The notes: generated by a model not told the origin, from the sequence alone. A stretch of DNA of 64,000 nucleotides from Paraburkholderia sp. BL25I1N1 (GCF_003002025.1 NZ_PVZB01000015.1:62001-126000), one strand, 5' to 3'. Shown: positions 8,611 to 18,549, counted from the stretch's first letter. Numbers and translations: made by a program.

Positions 8611-9090
8611 TCAGTTCTTGATCAGCAGAACCGCGGCCTGAGCTTCAATGCCCTCGCCTCGGCCGAGATAGCCGAGCTTTTCGTTGGTCTTGGCTTTGAC
8701 GTTGACGCGCTCGACCGGCAGACCGAGATCGGCGGCGATATTGGCGCGCATGCCTTCGATATGCGGCGCCAGCTTCGGCGCCTGCGCGACCACGCTGCTA
8801 TCCACGTTGGCGATGGAAAATCCCGCCGCTTTCACACGCGCAAAGCATTCACGCAGCAACACGCGGCTGTCCGCGCCGGCAAACTTCGCGTCGGTGTCGG
8901 AAAAATGCCGGCCGATATCGCCCATCGCGGCGGCGCCGAAAATGGCGTCGGTAATGGCGTGCAGCAGCACGTCCGCATCCGAATGGCCGAGCAGACCGCG
9001 CTCATAAGGAATCGTCACGCCGCCGATAATCAACGGGCGTCCCGGCACCAGCGCATGCACGTCATACCCTTGCCCAATTCTGAAATCCAT
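8611..9090 (-). CDS. ispF: 2-C-methyl-D-erythritol 2,4-cyclodiphosphate synthase
   Basis: IspF cyclises CDP-methylerythritol 2-phosphate in the MEP isoprenoid pathway. The 159-residue protein shows GQGYDVHAL (metal ligands D and H), the IPYERGLLGHSDADVLLHA segment, DIGRHFSDTD, and KAKTNEKLGYLGRGEG in the CDP-binding loop near the end. The ATG at 9090 is preferred because GAGGA lies 10 nt upstream; a TTG at 9099 also exists. It lies downstream of ispD on the same strand, the common ispD-ispF pairing. Confidence 0.97.
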   Translation of the reverse strand: MDFRIGQGYDVHALVPGRPLIIGGVTIPYERGLLGHSDADVLLHAITDAIFGAAAMGDIGRHFSDTDAKFAGADSRVLLRECFARVKAAGFSIANVDSSVVAQAPKLAPHIEGMRANIAADLGLPVERVNVKAKTNEKLGYLGRGEGIEAQAAVLLIKN

Positions 9091-9136
9091 ATGCGTCAAG
9101 TCCTCAAGCCCGCTAGTTAAAATTGAATTCGTCCAG

Positions 9137-9853
9137 TCAGGACGCAGCCGCTGGCCGGCTCAGAATCGCCTCGGCCAGATCGAAGTCTTCCGGATACGTC
9201 ACCTTGAAGTTGCGCAAGCTGCCCTGCACCAGCTTCGGCGCGTGGCCCAGCCATTCGATCGCGCTCGCTTCGTCGGTCAGATCGTGACCGTCGGCCTGCG
9301 CGCGCAGGATCGCCTCGCGCAGCATGCCGATGCGGAACATCTGCGGCGTCTGCGCCTGCCACAAGCCGTCGCGCGCCTCGGTGCGGGCGATCCGGCCATC
9401 GGAAGAAGCCGCGTCGATGCGCTTCAGCGTGTCCGCCACGGGCAAGGCCATGATGCCGCCCACCGGGTCGTCCTTCAACGCGCCGACCAGCGTGCGGATC
9501 AGCGCGGGCGTGATGCCGGGGCGCGCCGCGTCGTGCACCAGCACCCAGTCGTCGTCACGCGCGCCGAACTCGACGAGCGCATGCAGACCGTTGAGCACCG
9601 ACGCCTGGCGCGAGGCCCCGCCGCTGCGGCGCACCGCGAAACGCAAGCCGCCGAAGCGGCGGCCGTCGAAATGAGCGTCGTCCGGAGCGATCACGACGAG
9701 GGTTTGCGCAAACTCGCTGCAGGCGTCGAATGCCGCCAGCGAGTAATGCAACATGTCGCGGCCGGCAACAGTGCGATATTGTTTGGGCATCGCGGCGCCG
9801 GAACGGCTGCCGGTGCCAGCGCACGGAATCAGGGCAAATAGACGGGAAGTCAC
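9137..9853 (-). CDS. ispD: 2-C-methyl-D-erythritol 4-phosphate cytidylyltransferase
   Basis: IspD transfers CMP to MEP, two steps before IspF. The 238-residue protein has the nucleotidyltransferase N-terminal loop PCAGTGSRSGAAMPKQYR at about 10-27, then VLVHDAARP near residue 103 and LTDEASAIEWLG near 205. It is transcribed toward ispF with a gap of 46 bp and divergently from mfd. Confidence 0.97.
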   Translation of the reverse strand: MTSRLFALIPCAGTGSRSGAAMPKQYRTVAGRDMLHYSLAAFDACSEFAQTLVVIAPDDAHFDGRRFGGLRFAVRRSGGASRQASVLNGLHALVEFGARDDDWVLVHDAARPGITPALIRTLVGALKDDPVGGIMALPVADTLKRIDAASSDGRIARTEARDGLWQAQTPQMFRIGMLREAILRAQADGHDLTDEASAIEWLGHAPKLVQGSLRNFKVTYPEDFDLAEAILSRPAAAS

Positions 9854-9892
9854 GAGTGCGGATGCCGCGAAGTCAAAGTAAAGGATGGATTT

Positions 9893-9898
9893 TATAAT
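9893..9898 (+). promoter_or_regulatory. Candidate -10 element of the mfd promoter
   Basis: A perfect TATAAT lies in the ispD-mfd divergent gap, 77 bp before the mfd start codon, within an otherwise GC-rich stretch. No good TTGACA lies 16-18 bp upstream, so only the -10 hexamer is supported. Confidence 0.4.
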
Positions 9899-9974
9899 AG
9901 GTCCTTCGCATCCACGCCCCGACGCGCGTAAACTTGCCGGTCACGTGTGAGCCTGAGGCCGCTTTTTCTCTTCT

Positions 9975-12900
9975 ATGCCAGACATCGCCGCATCATCGCA
10001 GTACTCCCCGCCCGTCGCGCTCGTCAAGGCCGGCCAGCGTTTCGCCTTCGACGGCACGCACGGCTCGTCCGACGCGCTGCTGATCGCCCGCTACCATCTC
10101 GCCTATCGCGAGCAGGTGCCGCTGCTCGCGGTGGTGTGCGAAAGCGCCGTCGATGCGCAGCGTCTTGCGCAGGAAATCGGCTTTTTCGCGCCCGAGGCGC
10201 GCGTGCGTCTGCTGCCGGACTGGGAAACGCTCCCTTACGACACCTTTTCGCCGCATCAGGATCTGGTCTCGGAGCGTCTCGCCACGCTGCACGATCTCGG
10301 CGAAGGCCGCTGCGACATCCTGCTGGTGCCCGCCACGACGGCGCTGTACCGCATGCCGCCCGCCTCGTTCCTGGCCGCCTACACGTTTTCCTTCTCGCAA
10401 GGTCAGCGGCTCGACGAAGCCAAACTCAAGGCGCAGTTGACGCTGGCCGGCTATGAACACGTGAGCCAGGTGGTGCGTCCGGGCGAATACTGCGTGCGCG
10501 GCTCGCTGCTCGATCTCTATCCGATGGGCTCCCCCTTGCCCTACCGGATCGACCTGTTCGACGATCAGGTCGACTCGATCCGCGCGTTCGACCCGGACAC
10601 GCAGCGCAGCCTCTACCCGGTGAAAGACGTGCGCCTGCTGCCCGGCCGCGAGTTTCCGTTCGACGAAGCCGCCCGCACCGCCTTCCGCAGCCGCTGGCGC
10701 GAGACCTTCGAGGGCGACCCGAGCCGCGCGTCGATCTACAAGGACATCGGCAACGGCGTGCCGTCGGCGGGGATCGAATACTATCTGCCGCTGTTCTTCG
10801 AAGACACGGCCACGCTGTTCCATTACCTGCCCGAAGGCGCGCAACTGGCGTTCGTCGGCGATCTCGAAGCGGCGATCCGGCGCTTTACCAACGACACGAA
10901 GCAGCGCTACAACTTCCTCTCGCACGACCGCGACCGGCCAATTCTGGAGCCGCAGCGTCTGTTCCTGTCGGACGAGGATTTCTTCACGCTCGCCAAACCG
11001 TTCGCGCGGCTCTCATTGCCTGCGAACGCCGGCGGCGGCTGGTCCACGCCATTGCCGAATCTCGCGATCGACCGTCATGCGGAAGATCCGGTTTCGGCCT
11101 TGCGCGCCTATCTCGACACCACGCCGAATCGCGTGCTGTTCGCCACCGAATCGGCGGGCCGGCGCGAAACGCTGCTGCAATTGCTCGCCGACAATCAACT
11201 GCGGCCGGTATCGAGCGACAGCTTCCAGGACTGGCTGACGAGCGACGAGCGCTTTTCATTGGGCGTCGCGCCGCTCGCCAACGGCTTTGCGGTGCCGGTC
11301 GACGGCATCGCGATCATCACCGAGACCGAGCTGTATGGTCCGCTCGCGCGTCGCGCGGGGCGCCGCCGTCAGGAACAGGCGAGCAACGTCGATTCGATGG
11401 TGCGCGATCTGTCCGAGCTCAAGGTGGGCGATCCGGTCGTGCATTCGCAGCACGGCATCGGCCGCTATATGGGACTCGTCACCATGGATCTCGGCGAGGG
11501 CGAGACCGAGTTCCTGCACCTCGAATACGCGGGCGATAGCAAGTTGTACGTTCCTGTCGCCCAGCTACACGTGATCTCGCGCTACAGCGGCGCCGATCCG
11601 GAAAGCGCGCCGCTGCATTCGCTCGGCTCCGGCCAGTGGGAAAAAGCCAAGCGCAAGGCCGCGCAACAGATCCGCGATACCGCGGCCGAACTGCTGAATC
11701 TCTACGCACGCCGCGCGGCACGTGAAGGCCACGCGTTCGCGCTCGAACCGAAAGACTACGTGAAGTTCGCGGAGAGCTTCGGCTTCGAGGAAACGCCGGA
11801 CCAGGCCGCGGCGATCGCTGCCGTGATCGGCGACATGACGAGCGGCAAGCCGATGGATCGCCTCGTGTGCGGCGATGTCGGCTTCGGCAAGACCGAAGTG
11901 GCATTGCGCGCGGCGTTCATCGCGGTGATGGGCGGCAAACAGGTCGCGCTGCTCTCGCCCACTACGCTGCTCGCCGAGCAGCACACGCAGACTTTCAGCG
12001 ACCGCTTCTCCGACTGGCCGGTGCGGATCGCCGAGCTGTCGCGCTTCAAATCCACCAAGGAAGTCAGCGCGGCAATCCAACAGATCAACGAAGGCACGGT
12101 CGATATCGTGATCGGCACGCACAAGCTGCTCTCGTCCGACGTGCAATTCAAGCGGCTGGGACTCGTGGTCATCGACGAGGAACACCGTTTCGGCGTGCGT
12201 CAGAAAGAGGCGCTGAAGGCCTTGCGTGCCGAAGTGGACGTGCTCACGCTGACCGCCACGCCGATTCCGCGTACGCTCGGCATGGCGCTCGAAGGCCTGC
12301 GCGATTTCTCCGTGATCGCCACCGCGCCGCAGAAGCGCCTCGCGATCAAAACCTTCGTGCGTCGCGAGGAAGACAGCGTGATTCGCGAAGCCATGCTGCG
12401 CGAGTTGAAGCGCGGCGGCCAAGTCTACTTCCTGCACAACGAAGTCGAGACGATCGAGAATCGCCGGCAGATGCTCGAAGCGCTAGTGCCTGAAGCGCGC
12501 ATCGCGGTCGCGCACGGCCAGATGCACGAACGCGAACTCGAACGCGTGATGCGCGACTTCGTTGCGCAGCGCGCGAACGTGTTGTTGTGCACGACGATTA
12601 TCGAAACCGGCATCGACGTGCCGAGCGCCAATACCATCCTGATTCATCGCGCCGACAAGTTCGGTCTTGCGCAATTGCACCAGTTGCGTGGCCGGGTGGG
12701 CCGTTCGCATCACCAGGCGTATTCGTATCTGCTCGTTCACGATCCGCAAGGGCTGACCAAACAGGCGCAACGCCGGCTGGAGGCGATCCAGCAGATGGAG
12801 GAACTCGGTTCGGGCTTCTATCTGGCCATGCACGACCTCGAGATTCGCGGCACGGGTGAAGTGCTCGGCGATAAACAATCCGGCGAGATTCACGAGATCG

Positions 12901-13457
12901 GCTTCCAGCTCTACACCGACATGCTGAACGACGCGGTGAAGGCGCTCAAGGAAGGCAAGGAGCCGGATCTCACCGCGCCGCTCGCAGCGACCACCGAGAT
13001 CAACCTGCATGCGCCGGCGATTCTCCCCGCGGACTATTGCGGCGACGTGCAGGAGCGTCTGTCGCTCTACAAGCGGCTGGCTAATTGCGAGCACAACGAT
13101 TCGATCGACAGCATTCAGGAAGAACTGATCGATCGTTTCGGCAAGCTGCCGCCGCAAGCGCATGCGCTGGTGGAGACGCATCGTCTGCGGCTGGCGGCCA
13201 AACCGCTCGGCATTTCGAAGATCGATGCCGGCGAAGCGGTGATCGGCTTGCAGTTCATCCCCAACCCGCCGATCGACGCGATGCGGATCATCGAGATGGT
13301 GCAGAAACACAAGCACATCAAGCTCGCGGGTCAGGACAAGCTGCGTATCGAAACGCGCAGCCCCGATCTGGCGGTGCGTGTCGCCACCGTCAAGGAAACC
13401 TTGCGCGCGCTCGGCACGCCGAGCCGTGGCACCGCGGCGAGCGCGGCCGCGCGATAA
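9975..13457 (+). CDS. mfd: Transcription-repair coupling factor Mfd
   Basis: Mfd displaces RNA polymerase stalled at DNA damage and recruits UvrA. The 1160-residue length is normal. The N-terminal third is the UvrB-like module (LLPDWETLPYD, YCVRGSLLDLYP). The RNA-polymerase interaction domain sits near 480-545 (LKVGDPVVHSQHGIGRYMGL). The SF2 translocase begins with Walker A VCGDVGFGKTEVALR at about 628-642 and DEEHRFG near 735. The helicase C half contains ETGIDVPSANTILIHRAD and QLRGRVGRS. The C-terminal TRCF domain follows. It is transcribed alone with a strong hairpin downstream. Confidence 0.98.
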   Translation: MPDIAASSQYSPPVALVKAGQRFAFDGTHGSSDALLIARYHLAYREQVPLLAVVCESAVDAQRLAQEIGFFAPEARVRLLPDWETLPYDTFSPHQDLVSERLATLHDLGEGRCDILLVPATTALYRMPPASFLAAYTFSFSQGQRLDEAKLKAQLTLAGYEHVSQVVRPGEYCVRGSLLDLYPMGSPLPYRIDLFDDQVDSIRAFDPDTQRSLYPVKDVRLLPGREFPFDEAARTAFRSRWRETFEGDPSRASIYKDIGNGVPSAGIEYYLPLFFEDTATLFHYLPEGAQLAFVGDLEAAIRRFTNDTKQRYNFLSHDRDRPILEPQRLFLSDEDFFTLAKPFARLSLPANAGGGWSTPLPNLAIDRHAEDPVSALRAYLDTTPNRVLFATESAGRRETLLQLLADNQLRPVSSDSFQDWLTSDERFSLGVAPLANGFAVPVDGIAIITETELYGPLARRAGRRRQEQASNVDSMVRDLSELKVGDPVVHSQHGIGRYMGLVTMDLGEGETEFLHLEYAGDSKLYVPVAQLHVISRYSGADPESAPLHSLGSGQWEKAKRKAAQQIRDTAAELLNLYARRAAREGHAFALEPKDYVKFAESFGFEETPDQAAAIAAVIGDMTSGKPMDRLVCGDVGFGKTEVALRAAFIAVMGGKQVALLSPTTLLAEQHTQTFSDRFSDWPVRIAELSRFKSTKEVSAAIQQINEGTVDIVIGTHKLLSSDVQFKRLGLVVIDEEHRFGVRQKEALKALRAEVDVLTLTATPIPRTLGMALEGLRDFSVIATAPQKRLAIKTFVRREEDSVIREAMLRELKRGGQVYFLHNEVETIENRRQMLEALVPEARIAVAHGQMHERELERVMRDFVAQRANVLLCTTIIETGIDVPSANTILIHRADKFGLAQLHQLRGRVGRSHHQAYSYLLVHDPQGLTKQAQRRLEAIQQMEELGSGFYLAMHDLEIRGTGEVLGDKQSGEIHEIGFQLYTDMLNDAVKALKEGKEPDLTAPLAATTEINLHAPAILPADYCGDVQERLSLYKRLANCEHNDSIDSIQEELIDRFGKLPPQAHALVETHRLRLAAKPLGISKIDAGEAVIGLQFIPNPPIDAMRIIEMVQKHKHIKLAGQDKLRIETRSPDLAVRVATVKETLRALGTPSRGTAASAAAR

Positions 13458-13532
13458 GTTCGTGCGTTACACGGCAGCGGCAGCGCTAGCGCAGCGTCGA
13501 AAACCGGGGTACGTCTAGCGTTTTTCCCATTC

Positions 13533-13581
13533 ATGCTGCGGTGCGCAAACACGCACCGCAGCATACGGGCGTCTTTTTTTT
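13533..13581 (+). terminator. Hairpin terminator after mfd
   Basis: A 13-bp perfect stem (ATGCTGCGGTGCG at 13533-13545, its complement at 13552-13564) has a 6-nt loop and is followed after 9 nt by eight T residues. The spacing between stem and T run is longer than in a canonical terminator. The structure overlaps possible upstream starts of argE and argues against them. Confidence 0.6.
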
Positions 13582-13618
13582 GGGTATGATCGAAAGACTC
13601 AAATGCCGGAGTCTTGTC

Positions 13619-14845
13619 ATGTCTCATGTCGCTGAAACAGCGCAGTCCACGCCGCAGTCCACCTCGTCTTCGCCCGTTTCGCTCCCGTGGGTCGCCCGCC
13701 TCGTGTCGATGGACACGGTCAGCCGCAATCCGAATCTCGGTCTGATCGAAACAGTGCGCGACGAATTGCGCGCGGCCGGCGTCGAGGCCACGCTCACGCA
13801 CGACGCAAGCGGCAAATGGGCCAACCTGTTCGCGACGATTCCCGCGCACAACGGCGAAACGAACGGCGGCGTGGTGCTGTCGGGCCATACCGACGTCGTG
13901 CCGGTTGACGGCCAGCAATGGGACAGCGATCCGTTCAAGCCGGAAATTCGCGGCGACAATCTGTACGGCCGCGGCACCTGCGACATGAAAGGCTTCATTG
14001 GCGCGGCGCTGACGCTTGTGCCGGAAATGCAGCGCACCAAACTCGCCAAGCCGATTCACTTTGCGCTCTCCTTCGACGAGGAAGTGGGCTGCGCCGGCGC
14101 GCCGCTCCTGATCGCCGACCTGATGAAGCGCGGCGTGAAGCCGGACGGCTGCATCGTCGGTGAGCCGACCAGCATGCGGCCGATCGTGGCGCACAAAGGC
14201 ATCAACGCCTACCAGTGCTGCGTGCGCGGTCAGGCGGCGCATTCGTCGCTAACGCCGAAGGGTTTGAACGCGATCGAATACGCCGCGCGGCTGATCTGCT
14301 ATATCCGCGACATGGGCGATCAATTCCGCGAGCAAGGCCCGTTCGACGAACTGTACGACGTGCCCTTCACCACCGCGCAAACCAGCACGATCGTCGGTGG
14401 CAACGCGATTAATACCGTGCCGGCCGAATGCAAGTTCCAGTTCGAGTTCCGCAACCTGCCCACGCTCGATCCCGAACCGATCTTCGCGCGCATCGATCAA
14501 TACGCACGCGAAACGCTGCTGCCGAAAATGTTGCGCGAGCATCCATCGGCGGCAATCGAGATCACGAAGATCGCCGCGGCGCCGGGGCTCGATTCGTCTG
14601 AACAAGCCGCCATCACGCAACTGGTGCGCGCGTTGACCGCCGATCAGGACAAACGCAAGGTGGCCTACGGCACGGAAGCCGGCCTGTTCTCGCTCGCGGG
14701 CATTCCGAGCATTGTTTGCGGACCCGGCAGCATCGAGCAGGCGCACAAGCCCAACGAATTCGTCGCGCTGGATCAGTTGGTGGCATGCGAGCGTTTCCTG
14801 CACAAATTCATTCACAGCATGTCGGTCGACGCGCACGCGCACTGA
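13619..14845 (+). CDS. argE: Acetylornithine deacetylase ArgE
   Basis: ArgE hydrolyses N-acetyl-L-ornithine to ornithine in arginine synthesis. The 408-residue M20-family protein shows the metal sites SGHTDVVPVDGQQWDSDPF near residue 88, GRGTCDMKGF near 118 and FDEEVGCAGAP near 150, and AYGTEAGLF near 343. The start at 13619 (MSHVAETAQS) is chosen because CCGGAG lies upstream and because more 5' ATG codons fall in or next to the mfd terminator hairpin. The next gene starts 54 bp downstream on the same strand. Confidence 0.88.
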   Translation: MSHVAETAQSTPQSTSSSPVSLPWVARLVSMDTVSRNPNLGLIETVRDELRAAGVEATLTHDASGKWANLFATIPAHNGETNGGVVLSGHTDVVPVDGQQWDSDPFKPEIRGDNLYGRGTCDMKGFIGAALTLVPEMQRTKLAKPIHFALSFDEEVGCAGAPLLIADLMKRGVKPDGCIVGEPTSMRPIVAHKGINAYQCCVRGQAAHSSLTPKGLNAIEYAARLICYIRDMGDQFREQGPFDELYDVPFTTAQTSTIVGGNAINTVPAECKFQFEFRNLPTLDPEPIFARIDQYARETLLPKMLREHPSAAIEITKIAAAPGLDSSEQAAITQLVRALTADQDKRKVAYGTEAGLFSLAGIPSIVCGPGSIEQAHKPNEFVALDQLVACERFLHKFIHSMSVDAHAH

Positions 14846-14899
14846 AACCGACGCACGTAGAAAGAGTCTTACCCATACCGAGCCACGCACGCCCACGCC

Positions 14900-15934
14900 A
14901 TGTCCACCGCCACGCCGCAACACACTGACCATACGATCGACGGCGAGCCGATCCCCACGCTCGACGACATCGCTGCACAGCATTTTGCGTTGACGCCGTG
15001 GGTGGCGCGAACGCCGGTGTTCGACAGGGCGGACTTTCCGTCGCTCGAAGGCACGGTGGTGAATTTCAAGTTCGAGTTGTTGCAGGCGGGCGGTAGCTTC
15101 AAGGCGCGTGGTGCGTTCACCAACCTGCTCGCACTCGACGAAGCACAGCGCAGCGCAGGCGTCACGTGCGTGTCTGGCGGCAATCATGCGGTGGCGGTCG
15201 CGTATGCGGCCATGCGCCTCGGCATCAGCGCCAAGGTCGTGCTGTTTCACGCGGCCAATCCGGCGCGCGTGGCGCTGTGCCGGCAATACCGCGCCGAAAT
15301 CGTGTTCGCGCAGGACATTGCCGAGGCATTCGAACTGGTGCGCCGGATCGAGGCCGAAGAAGGCCGCTATTTCGTGCATCCGTTCAACGGCTATCGCACG
15401 GTGCTGGGCTCGGCCACGCTCGGCTACGAGTGGGCCACGCAAACACCGGATCTCGAAGCGGTGATCGTGCCGATCGGCGGCGGCGGCCTCGCGGCGGGTG
15501 TGGCAACCGCCATGCGCCTGGCGAATCCGAACGTGCATGTGTATGGCGTGGAACCCGAAGGCGCGGATGTCATGGGCAAGAGTTTCGCCGCCAATCACAC
15601 AGTCAAGATGCGCCAGATGCACGGCATTGCCGACTCGCTCATGTCGCCGCACACCGAAGAATACAGCTACGAATTGTGCCGGCGGCATATAGATCAGCTC
15701 GTCACGGTATCGGATGACCAATTGCGTGCGGCCATGCTGACCTTGTTCGGACAACTGAAGCTCGCCGTCGAGCCGGCCTGCGCCGCGGCGACCGCCGGCT
15801 TGCTCGGCCCGTTGCGCGAACAGCTGCAAGGCAAACGCGTGGGCGTACTGTTGTGCGGCACCAATACAGACCCAGTCACGTTTGCCGCGCATATAGAACG
15901 CGCACGGCATAGCGAGCCACTGTTTCCACAATAA
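14900..15934 (+). CDS. PLP-dependent threonine/serine dehydratase
   Basis: A 344-residue fold-type II PLP enzyme. The PLP lysine is in GGSFKARGAF near residue 67, the substrate-carboxylate loop is CVSGGNHAVAVAYAA near 95, and the phosphate-binding glycine loop is PIGGGGLAAGV near 195. No ACT regulatory domain follows, so it resembles the short catabolic threonine/serine ammonia-lyases rather than the full-length biosynthetic IlvA. It would release 2-oxobutanoate or pyruvate plus ammonia. It follows argE by 54 bp, but no functional link is evident. Confidence 0.85.
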   Translation: MSTATPQHTDHTIDGEPIPTLDDIAAQHFALTPWVARTPVFDRADFPSLEGTVVNFKFELLQAGGSFKARGAFTNLLALDEAQRSAGVTCVSGGNHAVAVAYAAMRLGISAKVVLFHAANPARVALCRQYRAEIVFAQDIAEAFELVRRIEAEEGRYFVHPFNGYRTVLGSATLGYEWATQTPDLEAVIVPIGGGGLAAGVATAMRLANPNVHVYGVEPEGADVMGKSFAANHTVKMRQMHGIADSLMSPHTEEYSYELCRRHIDQLVTVSDDQLRAAMLTLFGQLKLAVEPACAAATAGLLGPLREQLQGKRVGVLLCGTNTDPVTFAAHIERARHSEPLFPQ

Positions 15935-16022
15935 AAAACAATCCTCGCCGCCCTGGCCAAAAGACTAGCCTATCCTTCTCAGGTTGGTATCATTCGAATA
16001 TCGATTTCTGGGAGGAACCTCT

Positions 16023-16469
16023 ATGAGCATGGTCAAGGAATTCAAGGAATTTGCCCTCAAGGGCAACGTGATGGATCTGGCAGTCGGTGTGATTATCGGC
16101 GGCGCGTTCTCCACCATCGTCAATTCAATTGTTAAAGACCTGATCATGCCGGTTGTCGGGCTCGCCACCGGCGGCCTCGACTTCTCCAATAAGTTCGTTC
16201 GCCTCGGTCCCATTCCGCCGACCTTCAAGGGCAGCCCCGAGTCGTATAAAGACTTGCAAACGGCGGGCGTTGCCGTATTCGGTTACGGCTCGTTCATCAC
16301 CGTGCTGATCAACTTCGTGATTCTCGCGTTCATCATTTTCCTGATGGTCAAGTTCATCAACAATTTGCGCAAGCCGGCAGAAGCCGCGCCGGCGGAACCG
16401 CCGCCGACGCCGGAAGACGTGCTGCTGCTGCGTGAAATCCGCGATTCGTTGAAGAACTCGCCGCGCTAA
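16023..16469 (+). CDS. mscL: Large-conductance mechanosensitive channel MscL
   Basis: MscL is an inner-membrane homopentamer that opens on hypo-osmotic shock. The 148-residue protein starts MSMVKEFKEFALKGNVMDLA, the characteristic N-terminal helix. TM1 follows in GVIIGGAFSTIVNSIV and TM2 at about 93-115. The C-terminus EDVLLLREIRDSLKN is the usual cytoplasmic helix bundle. GGGAGGAA lies 6-13 nt before the ATG at 16023, which rejects the upstream ATG at 15984. Confidence 0.97.
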   Translation: MSMVKEFKEFALKGNVMDLAVGVIIGGAFSTIVNSIVKDLIMPVVGLATGGLDFSNKFVRLGPIPPTFKGSPESYKDLQTAGVAVFGYGSFITVLINFVILAFIIFLMVKFINNLRKPAEAAPAEPPPTPEDVLLLREIRDSLKNSPR

Positions 16470-16504
16470 CTATTCCGGCGCGTCAGCCGGAGTCAGTCAT
16501 AAGC

Positions 16505-16541
16505 AAAAGGCCTGTTGCGATCCGATCGCAACAGGCCTTTT
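16505..16541. terminator. Bidirectional terminator between mscL and the hybrid kinase
   Basis: A 17-bp perfect stem runs from AAAAGGCCTGTTGCGAT (16505-16521) to its complement at 16525-16541 with a 3-nt loop. It has T-rich ends in both directions and separates two convergent genes. Confidence 0.9.
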
Positions 16542-16575
16542 GCCTTATTTGGGTCAATGCCGGCGGCCTCGACGC

Positions 16576-18549
16576 TCACGCGTCCCGCTGCTCCTTCTGA
16601 GTCACCGCGACTTCGATCATCGTCTCGAGCTGACTGAAATTAACCGGCTTGGTCAGATGCGAGGTGAAACCGGCGCTCAGGCAACGACGCACGTCTTCGT
16701 CGGTGCCGAAGCCGGTCAATGCGACCGCGGGCGCGTCCGAGTGCTCGCGGAACGCTTTGATGAAGTCGAGACCGGTACCGTCGGGCAATCCTACGTCGCT
16801 GACGATCAGATCGAAGGTCTGCGATTGCGTGGCGGCTAATGCATCGTCGACCCGGCCCACGGTCGTGACTTCATGGCCGAGGCTGCGAATCAGTTGCTCC
16901 ATGACCTCCGCGGTGTCCACATGGTCTTCGATCAGCAGGATGTTCAGCAGACCGCCCGAATGCACTTCGTCGGGCACCACGACCGGCGAAGTCACCTGCG
17001 GTGCCGCGGCCGTCGGCAAGGTAATCGTGAAGGTCGCGCCGCAGTGCGCGCCCGGGCTTTGCGCGGTCACCGTGCCGCCGTGCACGTCGGTCAACGCCTT
17101 CGTGATCGCGAGACCGAGGCCGAGGCCGCCGAACTGCCGTGTCATGTTCTGGTTGCCTTGCTCGAACGCATTGAAGAGTTTGCCGATCTGGTCCGGCTCG
17201 ATGCCGATCCCCGTATCTTCGACCGAGATCTGCACGTGCATGCGTTCGTCGCGCGTGCGCACGTAAATATGGCCGCCGTCCGGCGTGAACTTGGCGGCGT
17301 TGCGAATGAGATTCCACAGCATCTGCTGCAGCCGCGCGCGATCGGCCAGCACGTAATGATGCTGCGCGTCTTTATGGACGTGCACGTCCTGCTGCTTGAC
17401 CTGGATCTCGCTGCGAAACAGTTCGAGCACACTGTCGATCACGTCGTGCACGTCGACAGTTTCCAGCGACAGCCGCAGCTTGCCGTTCGCCACGCGCGTG
17501 AGATCGAGCAGGTCGTCGATCAGCCGCGCTTCGAGTTCGACGTTGCGACGGATCATGCGCACGCTCGCTCGCGCCTGATCGGGCAGACCCGGAATCATTT
17601 CCAGCACGCTGGCGCCGGCCAGCACCGGCGTGAGCGGCGTGCGCAATTCGTGCGAGAGCATGGCCAGAAAGCGGTCTTTGGCGCGATTGGCTTCTTCGGC
17701 GGTCTGGCGGGCGGCCTGCTCCGACGCCAGCAGCCGTTCGCGCTCCTCGGCCGCCTCGCGCTGAGAATGAATGTCCGTGCAACTGCCGAACCATTTACTG
17801 ACGTTGCCCTCGGCGTCGCGCATCGCCACCACGCGCAAGTCGAACCAGCGATATTCGCCGTCGTAACGGCGAATCCGCAACTCGTGCCGGTAGTCGCCGG
17901 CGTTGCTCGACACCGTTTTGAGCCAGCTTCGGCGAATCTCCTCGCGGTCGTCCGGATGCACGGCGTCGAGCCAGGCGAGACCGTACGAACAGCTTTCAGC
18001 GACGCCCGTGTAGTCGTACCACTGCTTGGACAGAAAATCGCAGTCGCCCGTGGCATTACAGGTCATGACGAGGTGCGGCAACGCCTCCGACAAGGTGCGG
18101 TAATGCTGCTCGCGATCGCGCAGCAATAAGGCTTCGTCCGAGGCGCGCTGCAGGCGCACTTGCGAGAGCACCCGTTCGACGGCTTCGGGCAGGTAATCGA
18201 GGTAATCGCCGGATTTCGGCACGACGTCGGACACGCCCGAGCGCAGCGCTTCGATAACACGCGATTCGTCGGTAAAGCCGGTCACGAGGATGGCGGGAAT
18301 CCGCACGCCTTCCGCGCGCAGACGGCGAAAGAAGTCCAGCCCGGTTTCCGGCCCGCTCAGTTGGTAGTCGAGCACCAGCAAGTCGGGGCCGCCTGCCGCG
18401 AGCCGTTCACGGGCCGCTTCGACGCCGGCGCAGATTGCGACCCGGCAGCCGGCGCGCTCGAGCGACTTGCGCGCGAGCCGCAGGATGCCTTCGTCGTCAT
18501 CGACGACCAGCACGTAGGCGGCGGGCGGCACGGACACTTCTTCGGTCAT
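16576..18549 (-). CDS. Hybrid histidine kinase, REC-PAS-kinase-REC
   Basis: A 657-residue soluble protein. The N-terminal receiver covers residues 11-128 (VVDDDEG, phospho-acceptor D61 in LVLDYQLSG, T90, K112 in VPKSG). A PAS/PAC domain covers about 148-262 (DYTGVAES, HPDDREE, GEYRWFDLRV). A short coiled coil leads to the H-box FLAMLSHELRTPLTPVL with H300, and an HATPase domain follows with NLIRNAAKF, DTGIGIEPDQIGKLFNAFEQ and GGLGLGLAITKAL. A second receiver covers about 534-650 (LLIEDHVDT, acceptor D in VSDVGLPDG, LTKPV). No transmembrane helix is seen. It is the third gene of a same-strand set with a stand-alone receiver and a membrane kinase, which suggests a multistep relay. The signal and output are unknown. 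Confidence 0.92.
   Translation of the reverse strand: MTEEVSVPPAAYVLVVDDDEGILRLARKSLERAGCRVAICAGVEAARERLAAGGPDLLVLDYQLSGPETGLDFFRRLRAEGVRIPAILVTGFTDESRVIEALRSGVSDVVPKSGDYLDYLPEAVERVLSQVRLQRASDEALLLRDREQHYRTLSEALPHLVMTCNATGDCDFLSKQWYDYTGVAESCSYGLAWLDAVHPDDREEIRRSWLKTVSSNAGDYRHELRIRRYDGEYRWFDLRVVAMRDAEGNVSKWFGSCTDIHSQREAAEERERLLASEQAARQTAEEANRAKDRFLAMLSHELRTPLTPVLAGASVLEMIPGLPDQARASVRMIRRNVELEARLIDDLLDLTRVANGKLRLSLETVDVHDVIDSVLELFRSEIQVKQQDVHVHKDAQHHYVLADRARLQQMLWNLIRNAAKFTPDGGHIYVRTRDERMHVQISVEDTGIGIEPDQIGKLFNAFEQGNQNMTRQFGGLGLGLAITKALTDVHGGTVTAQSPGAHCGATFTITLPTAAAPQVTSPVVVPDEVHSGGLLNILLIEDHVDTAEVMEQLIRSLGHEVTTVGRVDDALAATQSQTFDLIVSDVGLPDGTGLDFIKAFREHSDAPAVALTGFGTDEDVRRCLSAGFTSHLTKPVNFSQLETMIEVAVTQKEQRDA

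Noticed and set aside
14249..15931. 560-residue open frame on the minus strand
   Set aside because: It is antisense to argE and the dehydratase, is Arg/His-rich and has no recognisable domain; it is a shadow of high-GC third positions.
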